Assembly: GCA_025936675.1 (NCBI GenBank)
Contig: JAICSX010000015.1
Location: 1-50,793, forward strand
Origin: Sphingomonas sp.
Lineage (GTDB): Bacteria; Pseudomonadota; Alphaproteobacteria; Sphingomonadales; Sphingomonadaceae
Direction: 5' to 3'
Length of the DNA stretch: 50,793 bases
Every line of letters starts with the position of its first letter. Within the stretch, counting starts at the first letter, position 1. The translations under genes and the position numbers were made by a program. Shown here in pieces: positions 1 through 7,873 of the stretch. The notes under the pieces are model-generated. The model had not been told where the DNA came from, did no database searches, and saw only the letters and a list, made by a program, of their open reading frames with translations.

Positions 1-45
1 GTGTGGAAGTGCGGTAACGCATGGAGCTAACCGGTCCTAATTACT
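1..45 (+). rRNA. rrl: 23S ribosomal RNA, 3' end (partial)
   Basis: The first 45 or so bases match the conserved 3' terminus of bacterial 23S rRNA (helix leading to the CCGGTCCTAATT end). The rest of the gene lies left of the window. The exact 3' end cannot be fixed to the base from sequence alone. It is followed by 5S rRNA and tRNA-fMet, the usual tail of an alphaproteobacterial rRNA operon. Confidence 0.85.
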
Positions 46-168
46 CATTTCGCGCTTGAGAGTCCCACCATCATCGTCAGCTCTGCTGGCGTGGTTGAAC
101 GCTCAGCTAGATGCCCAAAGTACAAAGTGCACGATTTCTAGAAACTCGATCCGCGCCGTCACCATAGC

Positions 169-283
169 TTGGTGACCATAGCGTCCGTGACCCACCCGAT
201 CCCATCCCGAACTCGGCCGTGAAACCGGACAGCGCCGATGGTACTACTGCTTAAGCAGTGGAAGAGTAGGTCGTCGCCAGGCT
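169..283 (+). rRNA. rrf: 5S ribosomal RNA
   Basis: About 115 bases with the 5S hallmarks: a CTTGGTGACCATAGCG-like 5' region, the CCCGATCCCATCCCGAACTC core of loop B/helix III, and a closing GGTCGTCGCCAGGCT that can pair with the start. It lies about 120 bases after the 23S end, as expected for an rrn operon. The ends are estimated to within a few bases from terminal-helix pairing. Confidence 0.9.
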
Positions 284-454
284 TTGCTGGCGGCGTGGTT
301 CGAGAACCCATTCATAATGTTTTTGTTTTACCGGGTGAAGGCCCCGAAGCCGCAGGCTTCGCAAGGCCGAACGGCCGCCCGGACCGCTCGCAGAGCGGGA
401 GGATAGCCAAGCTGGCAGATGCCAGCGCCGGCGCCTGAGGCCTAACATAGGTGA
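284..454 (+). other. 5S-tRNA-fMet spacer with four consecutive small hairpins
   Basis: This spacer contains four short perfect inverted repeats in a row: CGAAGCC/GGCTTCG (345-361), GGCC/GGCC (365-376), CCGCTC/GAGCGG with a GCA loop (384-398) and GCTGGCA/TGCCAGC (411-426). None is followed by a T tract, so they are not typical intrinsic terminators. They more likely belong to the transcribed rRNA precursor, as processing or folding elements, but that is inference. No convincing protein gene is present here. Confidence 0.5.
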
Positions 455-532
<78 letters not shown>

Positions 533-539
533 CCATCAA

Positions 540-561
540 GCCGCCTTCGGGCGGCCTTTTT
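540..561 (+). terminator. Intrinsic terminator of the rRNA/tRNA operon
   Basis: GCCGCC (540-545), TTCG tetraloop, GGCGGC (550-555), then CTTTTT. The six G/C pairs, stable UUCG-type loop and T tract nine bases after the tRNA are a classical rho-independent terminator reading on the plus strand. On the minus strand no T tract follows, so it should not serve the convergent ammonium transporter. Confidence 0.9.
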
Positions 562-570
562 GCCTTTGTC

Positions 571-1818
571 TTAGTAATTGTACGCGCGCTCGCCGTGATC
601 GGCGATGTCGAGGCCCTCCCGCTCAGCGTCGCGCGCATGCCGCAGCGGCATGATCGCGCGCACGATGCCAAAGGAGATGGCGGATCCGGCAGCCGACCAG
701 GCAATGGCGACGGCGACAGCAGCGACCTGCCGGATGAACTGGTGCCCAAGCGCGTAGCCGGCGCCGCCGTGGCCGCCAAGCAAGGGCAGCGCGACAAGCG
801 CAGTCCCGATCGAGCCGGTGATCCCGCCAAGTCCGTGGATCCCGAACACGTCGAGGCTGTCGTCGAGCCGCAATTTGTTCTTCAGCGAGCCGACAAAGCC
901 GTAGCAGATGAGGCTTGCCGCTAAGCCGAGCAGGATTGCGCCGACGGGCCCGCTCGCGCCGGCTGCTGGCGTGATCGCGACCAGGCCCGCAACCGCGCCC
1001 GACGCACCACCGAGCATCGAGGGCTTGCCGGAGACCAGCCGCTCCGCTGCCATCCAGGTGAGCGCCCCGGCTGCCGGCGCGACGAACGTGTTCATCATGG
1101 CGACTGCGGCGAGGCCATTCGCCTCGAGCGCCGATCCGGCATTGAAGCCGAACCAGCCGACCCACAGCAGTCCGGCTCCGACCATCGTCAGCGCCAGCGA
1201 GTGCGGCGGCATCGCTTCCCTCAAATGCCCGATCCGCGGACCCGCGAAGGCGACGCCTACGAGACCGGCAATGCCCGAATTGATGTGGACCACGGTTCCA
1301 CCCGCGAAATCGATCGCACCGAATTTGAACAGGAAGCCGTCACTCGCCCACACCATGTGGGCGAGCGGCGCATAGACTATGGTCTGCCACAGCAATGAGA
1401 AGAGCATGATAGCACCGAAGCGGATGCGCTCGACCAGCGCGCCTATGACTAGCGCGCCGGTGATCGCGGCAAAGGCCATTTGGAATGCGGCAAAGACCAG
1501 TTCTGGGATGGCCTTGCCGCTGCTTCCGATCGTCCAGGCGCTATCGCCGCCGACTCCGGAAAGACCCGCCTTCCCGAACCCGCCGATCAGCGCATTGCCG
1601 TCGTAAAACGCAAGGCTGTAATTCCACAGCACCCACGCGAGGATCGAAACCGACGTGATGCCGAGCACCTGGCTCATCACGCTCAGCAAGTTCTTCGCCC
1701 GAACGAGCCCGCCATAGAAGAGCGCCAGCCCCGGCAGGATCATGAGCATGACGAGAACGGTCGACACCAGCATCCATGCCGTGTCGCCGGTGTCGATGGT
1801 GAGCTGCCCCGCCGCCAC
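571..1818 (-). CDS. amtB: Ammonium transporter (Amt/AmtB family)
   Basis: A 415-residue polytopic membrane protein of the Amt/Rh family that conducts ammonium/ammonia across the inner membrane. It is hydrophobic throughout, with about eleven predicted helices and the family's conserved GLALFYGGLVR start of TM1. The two pore histidines fall near residues 178 (VVHINSG) and 328 (FGIHGLGG). The start is GTG at 1818, preceded by a G-rich stretch (GGGGGGCG) six to twelve bases upstream. No glnK/PII gene sits beside it in this window, although amtB is often paired with glnK. The upstream minus-strand gene is an unrelated protease 73 bases away, so the promoter is probably in that gap. Confidence 0.95.
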   Translation of the reverse strand: MAAGQLTIDTGDTAWMLVSTVLVMLMILPGLALFYGGLVRAKNLLSVMSQVLGITSVSILAWVLWNYSLAFYDGNALIGGFGKAGLSGVGGDSAWTIGSSGKAIPELVFAAFQMAFAAITGALVIGALVERIRFGAIMLFSLLWQTIVYAPLAHMVWASDGFLFKFGAIDFAGGTVVHINSGIAGLVGVAFAGPRIGHLREAMPPHSLALTMVGAGLLWVGWFGFNAGSALEANGLAAVAMMNTFVAPAAGALTWMAAERLVSGKPSMLGGASGAVAGLVAITPAAGASGPVGAILLGLAASLICYGFVGSLKNKLRLDDSLDVFGIHGLGGITGSIGTALVALPLLGGHGGAGYALGHQFIRQVAAVAVAIAWSAAGSAISFGIVRAIMPLRHARDAEREGLDIADHGERAYNY

Positions 1819-1891
1819 TAAGCGCCCCCCGTGCCTGCTGCAGTGCGTGAAGCTAGCGAAGGCGCTCCGCCGGGCTACGTGAAAGCTTCAC

Positions 1892-3061
1892 CTATTGCGT
1901 CGGGGGCTCGGGGTGCACGGCCTTCCACTCCATCGCGCGTCGAACTCGCGCCTCGACCGATGGGTGATCGTAGAAGACGACCTCCTCTAACTTCCCGGGC
2001 CGCGGGTACCGATACTCGGCAGTCTTCACGAGCGATGTCGCCAAAGCGTCTGGCCGGTTCTCGGTCTGAAGCGAATAAGCGTCCGCCTGGCTCTCGAGCG
2101 TCCGGCTGAACGTGTTCGTGGCCGGAAGGACGATCAATCCGAAGAATGACACCATGAACATGAGGACCGGAATCCCTCGCGGATCGTCGAGCCTTGCAGT
2201 GCTGCCGAACCGCCGGGCGAACCAGCCGAAGGTCCGGTCCGCGATGAAGAAGAGGATGATCGCGCCAACGGAGTAGAAGAGGATCCCCCACCAGGTGTGC
2301 TTCAGCACATAATGGCCGATCTCATGGCCGGTGACGGCGCGAACCTCGTCGAGCGTCGCATTCTTGAAGGCAACGTCAGAAATAGCGACCCGCGCCGTGC
2401 TCCCGACACCGCCGGCATTCGCGGTGAAGTTATTCGACTGGCGCGAGCCGTTGTACATGTAGACCTTGTTCGGCGGGATCCCGGCGCGTTGCGCCATCTC
2501 GACCACTGCATCACGCACCTGCCCGGGCGGGACCGGTGTGTAATGGTTGAACAACGGCTCGATGACGATGGGGGCGAGCAACGCGACGAAGGCAAAGGCG
2601 ACCGCGACGAGGCCGCCCGACCAGATCCACCAGCTCTTACCGGTTCGCCGCATCAACCAGTAGATGCCGATGAAGAAGATCGCCCCGATCAGCGACGTGA
2701 CCAGCGTCAGGATGCCGAGCTGAAGGAGCCAGTCCGAGAAAGGTTGAGCGGTTCGACCGTAGCCCTTCTCGCGCCACCAGTCGGCGTAGATCGCCCAAGG
2801 CAGCGTCAGAATCGTCGAGACGATGAAATAGACCAGCGCAACAAGGAAGGCGCGGAGGTTGCGCCGCTTCTCGGCGATTTTCGCCTCCATCCGATCGAGC
2901 ACGCCAGAGCGCACGATCAGCCAGGTGACGACTGCAGCAACGAGCAGCGACCACAAGAGCATCCATTCCTTGCCGACGGTGTAATCGTGCGCTTTCTGAA
3001 GCGCGGCCGGCCCGAGGCTGTCGATGTAGCGCGCGGTCGCGGCGTTCGGATCGAATGCCAT
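1892..3061 (-). CDS. M48 family integral membrane metalloprotease (Ste24/CAAX prenyl protease-like)
   Basis: A 389-residue zinc metalloprotease of the Ste24/CAAX prenyl protease 1 type. The HEIGH zinc motif lies at residues 246-250 with a downstream Glu expected in the ESQADAYSLQ segment, the family's third ligand. Several membrane helices precede the catalytic domain (about 34-50, 72-90, 115-135, 145-165) and two more follow HEIGH. In bacteria these proteins are thought to act in membrane protein quality control; isoprenyl substrates are not expected. A good Shine-Dalgarno (GGGGAG) lies eight bases before the ATG at 3061. It is divergent from the DNA ligase gene. Confidence 0.92.
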   Translation of the reverse strand: MAFDPNAATARYIDSLGPAALQKAHDYTVGKEWMLLWSLLVAAVVTWLIVRSGVLDRMEAKIAEKRRNLRAFLVALVYFIVSTILTLPWAIYADWWREKGYGRTAQPFSDWLLQLGILTLVTSLIGAIFFIGIYWLMRRTGKSWWIWSGGLVAVAFAFVALLAPIVIEPLFNHYTPVPPGQVRDAVVEMAQRAGIPPNKVYMYNGSRQSNNFTANAGGVGSTARVAISDVAFKNATLDEVRAVTGHEIGHYVLKHTWWGILFYSVGAIILFFIADRTFGWFARRFGSTARLDDPRGIPVLMFMVSFFGLIVLPATNTFSRTLESQADAYSLQTENRPDALATSLVKTAEYRYPRPGKLEEVVFYDHPSVEARVRRAMEWKAVHPEPPTQ

Positions 3062-3152
3062 TCGATAATCTCCCCTGCTCGAACCGGAAACGTAACAGCC
3101 GGACCAGCGCGCGCAATGGGAACGGCTGCAAGCCGTCGGCGATTATCGGCGA

Positions 3153-4175
3153 GTGACGAAAGGTGGATCTGTTCCGGCGCCGATGGAGGCTCTGCTCGCA
3201 GCCGAGCTGCCGGAGGGTAAGGGCTGGCAGTATGAACCCAAGTGGGATGGCTTCCGCTGCCTCGCGCGCCGGGACGGCGACGAGGTTACCCTGACGTCGA
3301 AGTCGGGCAAGCCGCTTGCGCGCTATTTCCCCGAAGTCGTCCAGATGCTTCTCGCGCTCAAGACAACGCAGTTCCTGCTCGACGGCGAGCTGATCATTCC
3401 AGTCGGCGACGTACTGTCCTTCGATGCGCTGCAGCTTCGCCTTCATCCGGCGGAAAGCAGGGTCCGCAAATTGTCCAACGAAACGCCGGCCGAGCTGATG
3501 GCCTTCGACCTGCTCGAGCTCGACGGCGAGTCCCTTGCCTCGGTTCCTCTGTCGCAGCGGCGCAAGCAGCTCGAAATATTCTTCCGCAAGAACGAAGCCG
3601 CCGGGCTGCAGCTCTCCCCGATGACCTGCGACCGCGACGTCGCGATCGGCTGGCTGGAGCGAAGCGGCGGCGCGCTCGACGGCGTGATCGCCAAGCGTGC
3701 TGACCAGGACTACCGCTCGGGCGAGCGCGCGATGATCAAGGTCAAGCAGCAGCGCACGGCCGACTGCGTCGTCGGCGGCTTCCGCTACGCGGAGAAGAAG
3801 AAAGAAGTCGGGTCGCTGCTGCTCGGCCTCTACGACGACCAGGGGCTGCTCGATCACGTCGGCTTCACCTCGGCGATCCCGGCGGCGGAGCGGCCGGCGC
3901 TGACGAAGGAGCTCGAAGGCCTTATCGAGCCACCGGGCTTCACCGGCAGCGCTCCGGGCGGACCGAGCCGGTGGAACACCGCTCGCTCGATGGCCTGGGA
4001 GCCGCTGAAACCGGTCCTCGTTGTCGAGGTCCGCTACGACCAGGTGACCGGCCGCCGCTTCCGCCACGGCACGGGCTTCCTGCGCTGGCGGCCCGACAAG
4101 GACCCGAAGCAGTGTACGTTCCAGCAGCTCGCGCCCGAGCTGAAGCCGTCGGAGCTCAAGGAGCTGTTTGGCTGA
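3153..4175 (+). CDS. ATP-dependent DNA ligase (LigC/LigD-ligase-domain type)
   Basis: A 340-residue stand-alone ATP-dependent DNA ligase. Motif I (EPKWDGFR) puts the adenylated lysine near residue 30. LLDGELI (motif III), LMAFDLLELDG (motif IIIa/IV), DGVIAKR and a MIKVKQQR-like motif V follow, then an OB-fold C-terminal domain. It lacks the polymerase and nuclease domains of LigD, and no ku gene is nearby, so a role in base-excision or other repair is as likely as end joining. The GTG at 3153 is taken as start; the ATG at 3183 is a possible shorter one, and neither has a strong ribosome site. The stop overlaps the next ATG (TGATG), so translation is coupled to the AlkB-like gene. Confidence 0.9.
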   Translation: MTKGGSVPAPMEALLAAELPEGKGWQYEPKWDGFRCLARRDGDEVTLTSKSGKPLARYFPEVVQMLLALKTTQFLLDGELIIPVGDVLSFDALQLRLHPAESRVRKLSNETPAELMAFDLLELDGESLASVPLSQRRKQLEIFFRKNEAAGLQLSPMTCDRDVAIGWLERSGGALDGVIAKRADQDYRSGERAMIKVKQQRTADCVVGGFRYAEKKKEVGSLLLGLYDDQGLLDHVGFTSAIPAAERPALTKELEGLIEPPGFTGSAPGGPSRWNTARSMAWEPLKPVLVVEVRYDQVTGRRFRHGTGFLRWRPDKDPKQCTFQQLAPELKPSELKELFG

Positions 4176-4759
4176 TGAGCCTGCTGTTCAACGCGCCGCT
4201 GATCAGCGGGCTTCGCTACGAGGAAGATTTAATCGGCGACGCGGAGGAGCGCTCGCTCGTGGAGCAACTCAGTGCCGCAGACTTATCGCCGTTTCAGTTC
4301 CACGGCTGGCTTGGCAACCGCAAGACCAGGAGCTTCGGGTGGCGCTACGATTTCGAGGACTCGAGCTTCGCGCCGACCGAGCCGATCCCCGAGTGGCTGC
4401 AGCCGCTGCGTGAAAAGGCAGCTGAGTTCGCACGAATCCAGCCAGCCGATTTCGTTCACGTCCTGCTCGCGCGCTACGATCCCGGCGCGGGGATCGGCTG
4501 GCATCGTGACCGTGACGTCTTTGAGAAAGTCGTCGGCATTTCTCTCGGCACTCCGGCTATCCTCCGCTTCCGCCGCCGAAAGCCGGGCGGCTTCGACCGC
4601 GCGAATCTCGATCTCGCGCCGCGCTCCGCTTACTTGCTCTCGGATGAGGCCCGCTGGGAATGGGAGCACCGCATCCTTCCGGGCGATCAGCTGCGCTTCT
4701 CCGTCACGTTCCGGACATTGTCCGAGAAGGGGCGAAGGATCGCTGCAGCCAATTTGTGA
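4175..4759 (+). CDS. alkB: AlkB-like 2-oxoglutarate/Fe(II) dioxygenase (DNA alkylation repair)
   Basis: A 194-residue protein of the AlkB family, which oxidatively removes alkyl groups from N1-methyladenine/N3-methylcytosine type lesions. The iron ligands are visible: HRD (HxD) in the GIGWHRDRD segment around residue 110, and a distal His in WEWEHRI. The 2-oxoglutarate-binding Arg lies in LRFSVTFR near the C terminus. The start ATG at 4175 shares its A with the TGA of the ligase, so the two repair genes are translationally coupled. By overall form it resembles the ALKBH2/3-like bacterial group more than E. coli AlkB. The exact substrate is not determinable here. Confidence 0.9.
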   Translation: MSLLFNAPLISGLRYEEDLIGDAEERSLVEQLSAADLSPFQFHGWLGNRKTRSFGWRYDFEDSSFAPTEPIPEWLQPLREKAAEFARIQPADFVHVLLARYDPGAGIGWHRDRDVFEKVVGISLGTPAILRFRRRKPGGFDRANLDLAPRSAYLLSDEARWEWEHRILPGDQLRFSVTFRTLSEKGRRIAAANL

Positions 4760-4794
4760 GCGGAACGGGCCGCGCCCGAAACGGTTCTGCGGAC

Positions 4795-5136
4795 ATGCGT
4801 TGGATCCTGCTGCTCCTGCTCTCGCTCGCAGCCTGTTCGAAAGGCCCTCAAGCCGACCTTCCGTATATTAGCCAGGCGCGTTCGCTCGCGGCGGAATGGG
4901 CGCTCGTCAATGAACAGGCGAGCAAGGGCAAGCTCACGCAAACCTATGTCGAGACGATGCGCAAGGAACTGCGGCAAGAGCTCGAGACGAGCGGTAAGGC
5001 ACTGAGTCAGCCGCGCTCGGCCTACGCTCGGGAAATCGATGCGCTTCTGAAGCAACCTGGCGATGCGTCACCGGCTGACCTTCGGGAGCACGCACGCACG
5101 CTCAAGACCATCGAGGATAGCCTTGAATCCGCTTGA
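4795..5136 (+). CDS. Small putative lipoprotein, coiled-coil-like
   Basis: 113 residues starting MRWILLLLLSLAACSKG, a short hydrophobic signal ending in a LAAC lipobox, so the mature protein would be lipid-anchored at Cys15. The rest is soluble and helical, rich in Glu/Lys/Gln/Ala, with no recognised domain. The start ATG at 4795 is chosen because it begins the signal peptide. Its 3' end overlaps the TTG start of the Nramp-like gene by 14 bases, which suggests coupled translation. Function unknown. Confidence 0.75.
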   Translation: MRWILLLLLSLAACSKGPQADLPYISQARSLAAEWALVNEQASKGKLTQTYVETMRKELRQELETSGKALSQPRSAYAREIDALLKQPGDASPADLREHARTLKTIEDSLESA

Positions 5137-6358
5137 GCTGACACTCGGCATCATGACCGCCGTCGGCGGCTTCGTGGACATCAGCCAGCTGGTCTTCTCT
5201 GCGCAGGCGGGCTCGAGGTTCGGCTTCGCGCTGATCGCCGCATTTGCCATTTCGACGATCGGGATCATCGTGTTCGCCGAGATGTGCGGCCGCGTCGCGG
5301 CGGTTGCGCGTCAGCCCGTCTTCAGCCTGATGCGCCACCGTCTCGGACTGAAGCTGGGGCTGTTCACGCTTGCGGTGTCGCTGGTCAGCACGCTCATAAC
5401 CTGTGCGGCGGAGATCGGCGGTCTCGGCTTGATCCTCAATCACCTGACCGGCGCTCCGTACATGCTCATGTGCCTCGCGAGCACCATCTTACTCATGGCG
5501 TCGATGTGGATCCTGCCGTTCAAGTGGATCGAGCGGACATACGGCCTCCTCGGTCTGTTCATGATCGTGTTCGTCGTCGCGCTTGTCGCCATCCATCCGC
5601 CGTGGGGAAAGATTGCAGGTGGATTCGTCCCCCAGGTGCCGCACGGCCTCAGCACGAAGGAATTGCTGAGCTATTCCTATTTCGTCGTCGCGATCTTCAG
5701 CGCCGTCATGTTTCCCTACGAGGCTTATTTCTATTCCTCGGGCGGGATCGAAGAGGAATGGGGTCCCAAAGACCTTCTAACCAATCGCGTTACGAGCGTC
5801 GTCGGAATGGGCTTGGGCTCGCTTCTGTCGATCGCGATCCTTGCGCTCGGCGCGCTTCTGTTTGCGCCCGCGCTCGTCGCGCCCGAAGTTCCGGGAAGCG
5901 CGGCACTCGAAACGGCCATTCCGCTCGGCAAGGCAGGGCTTCTGTGCGCCTTGCTTGGCATGTTCTTTGCGGTCGCAGGGGCAGCGGTCGAGACCTGCAT
6001 GGCCAATGCTTATTCGATCTCGCAATTCTTCGGGTGGGAGTGGGGCCGCCACAAGAAGCCGTGGCAAGCGCCTCGATTCACGGTTGCCTGGATTGCCGTA
6101 ATGCTCCTGGCGCTTCTCATCGTCATGACCGGCGTCGAGGTGATGGACCTTGTCGATTATGCAGTCGTCAGCTCGATCGTGGTCCTGCCGCTCAGCTATC
6201 TCGCGTTGATGCTCCTCGCCAACGATAAGAGCTACATGGGACAATATGCCAACAAGTGGCTGGCGAAGGGGCTGGGCTGGCTGTTCTTCGTCATCGTCAC
6301 GGTGACTGCAATCGCGGCCGTGCCGCTCTATCTGCTGACCTCTGGAGGGGCAGCATGA
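5123..6358 (+). CDS. Nramp-like divalent metal transporter, divergent
   Basis: A 411-residue integral membrane protein with about eleven helices and the overall arrangement of the Nramp (SLC11/MntH) fold. The canonical TM1 metal motif DPGN is replaced by GGFVDISQ (about residues 13-20), and the TM6 MPH motif by MFPYEAYF. The substrate may therefore differ from Mn/Fe, and Mg is one candidate. The TTG at 5123 is preferred as start because GAGGA lies six bases upstream and the protein then begins directly before TM1; the open frame further upstream overlaps the lipoprotein. It overlaps the next gene by ATGA. The coupled PRC-barrel genes suggest a dedicated accessory function. Confidence 0.82.
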   Translation: MNPLELTLGIMTAVGGFVDISQLVFSAQAGSRFGFALIAAFAISTIGIIVFAEMCGRVAAVARQPVFSLMRHRLGLKLGLFTLAVSLVSTLITCAAEIGGLGLILNHLTGAPYMLMCLASTILLMASMWILPFKWIERTYGLLGLFMIVFVVALVAIHPPWGKIAGGFVPQVPHGLSTKELLSYSYFVVAIFSAVMFPYEAYFYSSGGIEEEWGPKDLLTNRVTSVVGMGLGSLLSIAILALGALLFAPALVAPEVPGSAALETAIPLGKAGLLCALLGMFFAVAGAAVETCMANAYSISQFFGWEWGRHKKPWQAPRFTVAWIAVMLLALLIVMTGVEVMDLVDYAVVSSIVVLPLSYLALMLLANDKSYMGQYANKWLAKGLGWLFFVIVTVTAIAAVPLYLLTSGGAA

Positions 6359-6708
6359 GCCCGCTAGGACAGGTGAAGATCGTCAGCCAGCTGCTCGACC
6401 TGCAGATCATCGACAAGGACGAGCGATCGTGCGGGGTTGTTGACGACATCGAGCTCGGCGGCAGCCCCGGCAAGGAGATGCGCGTCGAGGCGCTGCTGGT
6501 CGGTCCGGGCGCTTATGAAGGGCGGATGCCCCGTTGGCTGTTCTGGCTGACCCGAAAAATTGCAGGCGACCGTATGGCGCGCGTTCCGGCGGATCAAATC
6601 GCGGAGATCGGAAGCGTCGTGAAGCTCAAGTGCAAAGCCGAAAAGCTCGGGCTGCACGAGGTTGAGGACAAGGTACGCGCTTGGATGCCGCGAGAGGGAG
6701 CGTTGTGA
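6355..6708 (+). CDS. PRC-barrel-like protein, partner of the Nramp-like transporter
   Basis: 117 residues, soluble apart from a short aromatic stretch (RMPRWLFWLTRKIAGDRM, about 58-75). The N-terminal half (VSQLLDLQIIDKDERSCGVVDDIEL) has the beta-rich pattern of a PRC-barrel: a residue-conversion segment followed by a description of the gene's own ligand surface. The family is implicated in RNA processing and electron-transfer complexes, but here the context points to a membrane-associated accessory role. The start ATG at 6355 overlaps the transporter stop (ATGA), and its own stop overlaps the next start (TGATG). All three genes should be made together. Confidence 0.7.
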   Translation: MSPLGQVKIVSQLLDLQIIDKDERSCGVVDDIELGGSPGKEMRVEALLVGPGAYEGRMPRWLFWLTRKIAGDRMARVPADQIAEIGSVVKLKCKAEKLGLHEVEDKVRAWMPREGAL

Positions 6709-7016
6709 TGCGGCTCAGCGATCTTCGCGGCGTCAAGGTGAAGACGCTCGACGGCGAAACCTTGGGCCGCATCCATGAAGTGCATGTCGAGAGCGGACGC
6801 GTCGTGGCGCTGACGTCGGGCCCTGGAAGCCTGATCGAGATGCTCACAGCGAAGACGCATGGGCGACAAATTCCCTGGGAATGCGTAGTTAAGATCGAGA
6901 AGGATCAGGTGGTCATTGTCCCCGATCCGCCAAAGCGGCGTTCGCCTAAGAAAGCTGGCGCATCTCGAAACCGACAAGGCACTCGGCGACCCAGCGGGCG
7001 GCGGTCAAAGCGCTAA
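6708..7016 (+). CDS. PRC-barrel domain protein with basic tail
   Basis: 102 residues. Residues 1-75 form a typical PRC-barrel (RLSDLRGVKVKTLDGETLGR at the start). The last 25 residues are a strongly basic tail (KRRSPKKAG, then Arg/Ser/Gly-rich to RRSKR). The start ATG at 6708 shares bases with the preceding stop, so it is the third member of the Nramp-like/PRC operon. The final 71 bases overlap antisense with the 3' end of hutG, so the basic tail is encoded in sequence also constrained by HutG's C terminus. Role unknown. Confidence 0.75.
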   Translation: MRLSDLRGVKVKTLDGETLGRIHEVHVESGRVVALTSGPGSLIEMLTAKTHGRQIPWECVVKIEKDQVVIVPDPPKRRSPKKAGASRNRQGTRRPSGRRSKR

Positions 7017-7833
7017 GGTCGGTTGGGTCGAGCGGCGGGTCCCATTCCGTCAAATCGATGAGCTTGACGCGCAACTCGGACGCGAGCCGACGTACGGCGT
7101 AGAAGAAGTCGTGCACCGACATGCCGTCGGGGCGTGCTCCGGGAGCAGCGGGGAATTGCGAGCGGTCGATCACATCGATGTCGCAGTCGATCACGATCGC
7201 TTCGCAGACGACATGCTCCAGCGCGCGATCGATTGCTCTGGCAATTCCGTCGCGGCGTACCTCCTCCATCGTCACGATCAGATTGCCCGCCGCCCCGGCA
7301 TCCTCGTGCATCATGCGGCTGTTGGCGAAAGGGGCGATCCCGATCTGCGCGATGTTCGCGCCCGGCAGACCGTCCTCGATCAGCGCCCGCACCGGATTGC
7401 CGTTGCCGAGGCCCTGGTCGAGATCGCGCATGTCGAAATGCGCATCGAGGGTGATCAGCCCTACCTTGTCCAACGGCATGCCGAGCCCCAACACTCCGGG
7501 TCGGGTGACCGCGTTGTTTCCACCGACGAGTAACGTGAGGTCGTGCGCCTGCGCACTTCTGGACACCGCGTCCTGAATGATTGGCGTCGCCTGCTCGATG
7601 CTGAGACCTTCGAGCTTTACATCCCCATGATCGAGAAACTCCGTCGCTAACTCGCGGCGCGTCTCGACATCATAGCGTCCGACCCGCCGCAGTGTCTGGC
7701 GGATCAGATCGGGACCCAAGTCGCAGCGGCCTGGAGTCACTGATCCCGCCGCAAGTGGCGCACCGACGAGGCCGACGCGCGCACCATGATTAACCGTCGA
7801 GAGAAGGTCGGAAAGGTTCGGCCAGCTGCTCAT
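6946..7833 (-). CDS. hutG: Arginase-fold hydrolase, putative formimidoylglutamase (HutG)
   Basis: A 295-residue ureohydrolase/arginase-family protein placed back to back with hutI, so most likely the last step of histidine breakdown (formimidoylglutamate to glutamate). Metal motifs LDAHFDMRD (Asp/His/Asp) and [11 protein letters not shown] are present. The usual GGxH motif reads [10 protein letters not shown], so the first metal-ligand His is replaced by Asn. The enzyme may bind one metal or use a changed site. The start ATG at 7833 lies 40 bases from the hutI start on the other strand, implying a shared divergent promoter. An agmatinase- or deformylase-like role is a less likely alternative. 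Confidence 0.82.
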   Translation of the reverse strand: MSSWPNLSDLLSTVNHGARVGLVGAPLAAGSVTPGRCDLGPDLIRQTLRRVGRYDVETRRELATEFLDHGDVKLEGLSIEQATPIIQDAVSRSAQAHDLTLLVGGNNAVTRPGVLGLGMPLDKVGLITLDAHFDMRDLDQGLGNGNPVRALIEDGLPGANIAQIGIAPFANSRMMHEDAGAAGNLIVTMEEVRRDGIARAIDRALEHVVCEAIVIDCDIDVIDRSQFPAAPGARPDGMSVHDFFYAVRRLASELRVKLIDLTEWDPPLDPTDLSALTAARWVAECLVGFEMRQLS

Positions 7834-7873
7834 GACTGGACCCTAACAGCAGCGCTCGCCTAAGGGCAGTGGC

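Noticed and set aside
540..561. The tRNA terminator as a bidirectional terminator for amtB too
   Set aside because: Read on the minus strand the hairpin is not followed by a T tract.
2637..4067. 476-residue open frame on the minus strand across the DNA ligase gene
   Set aside because: It is antisense to a gene with complete ligase motifs; composition is Arg/Leu-rich without domains. A high-GC shadow frame.
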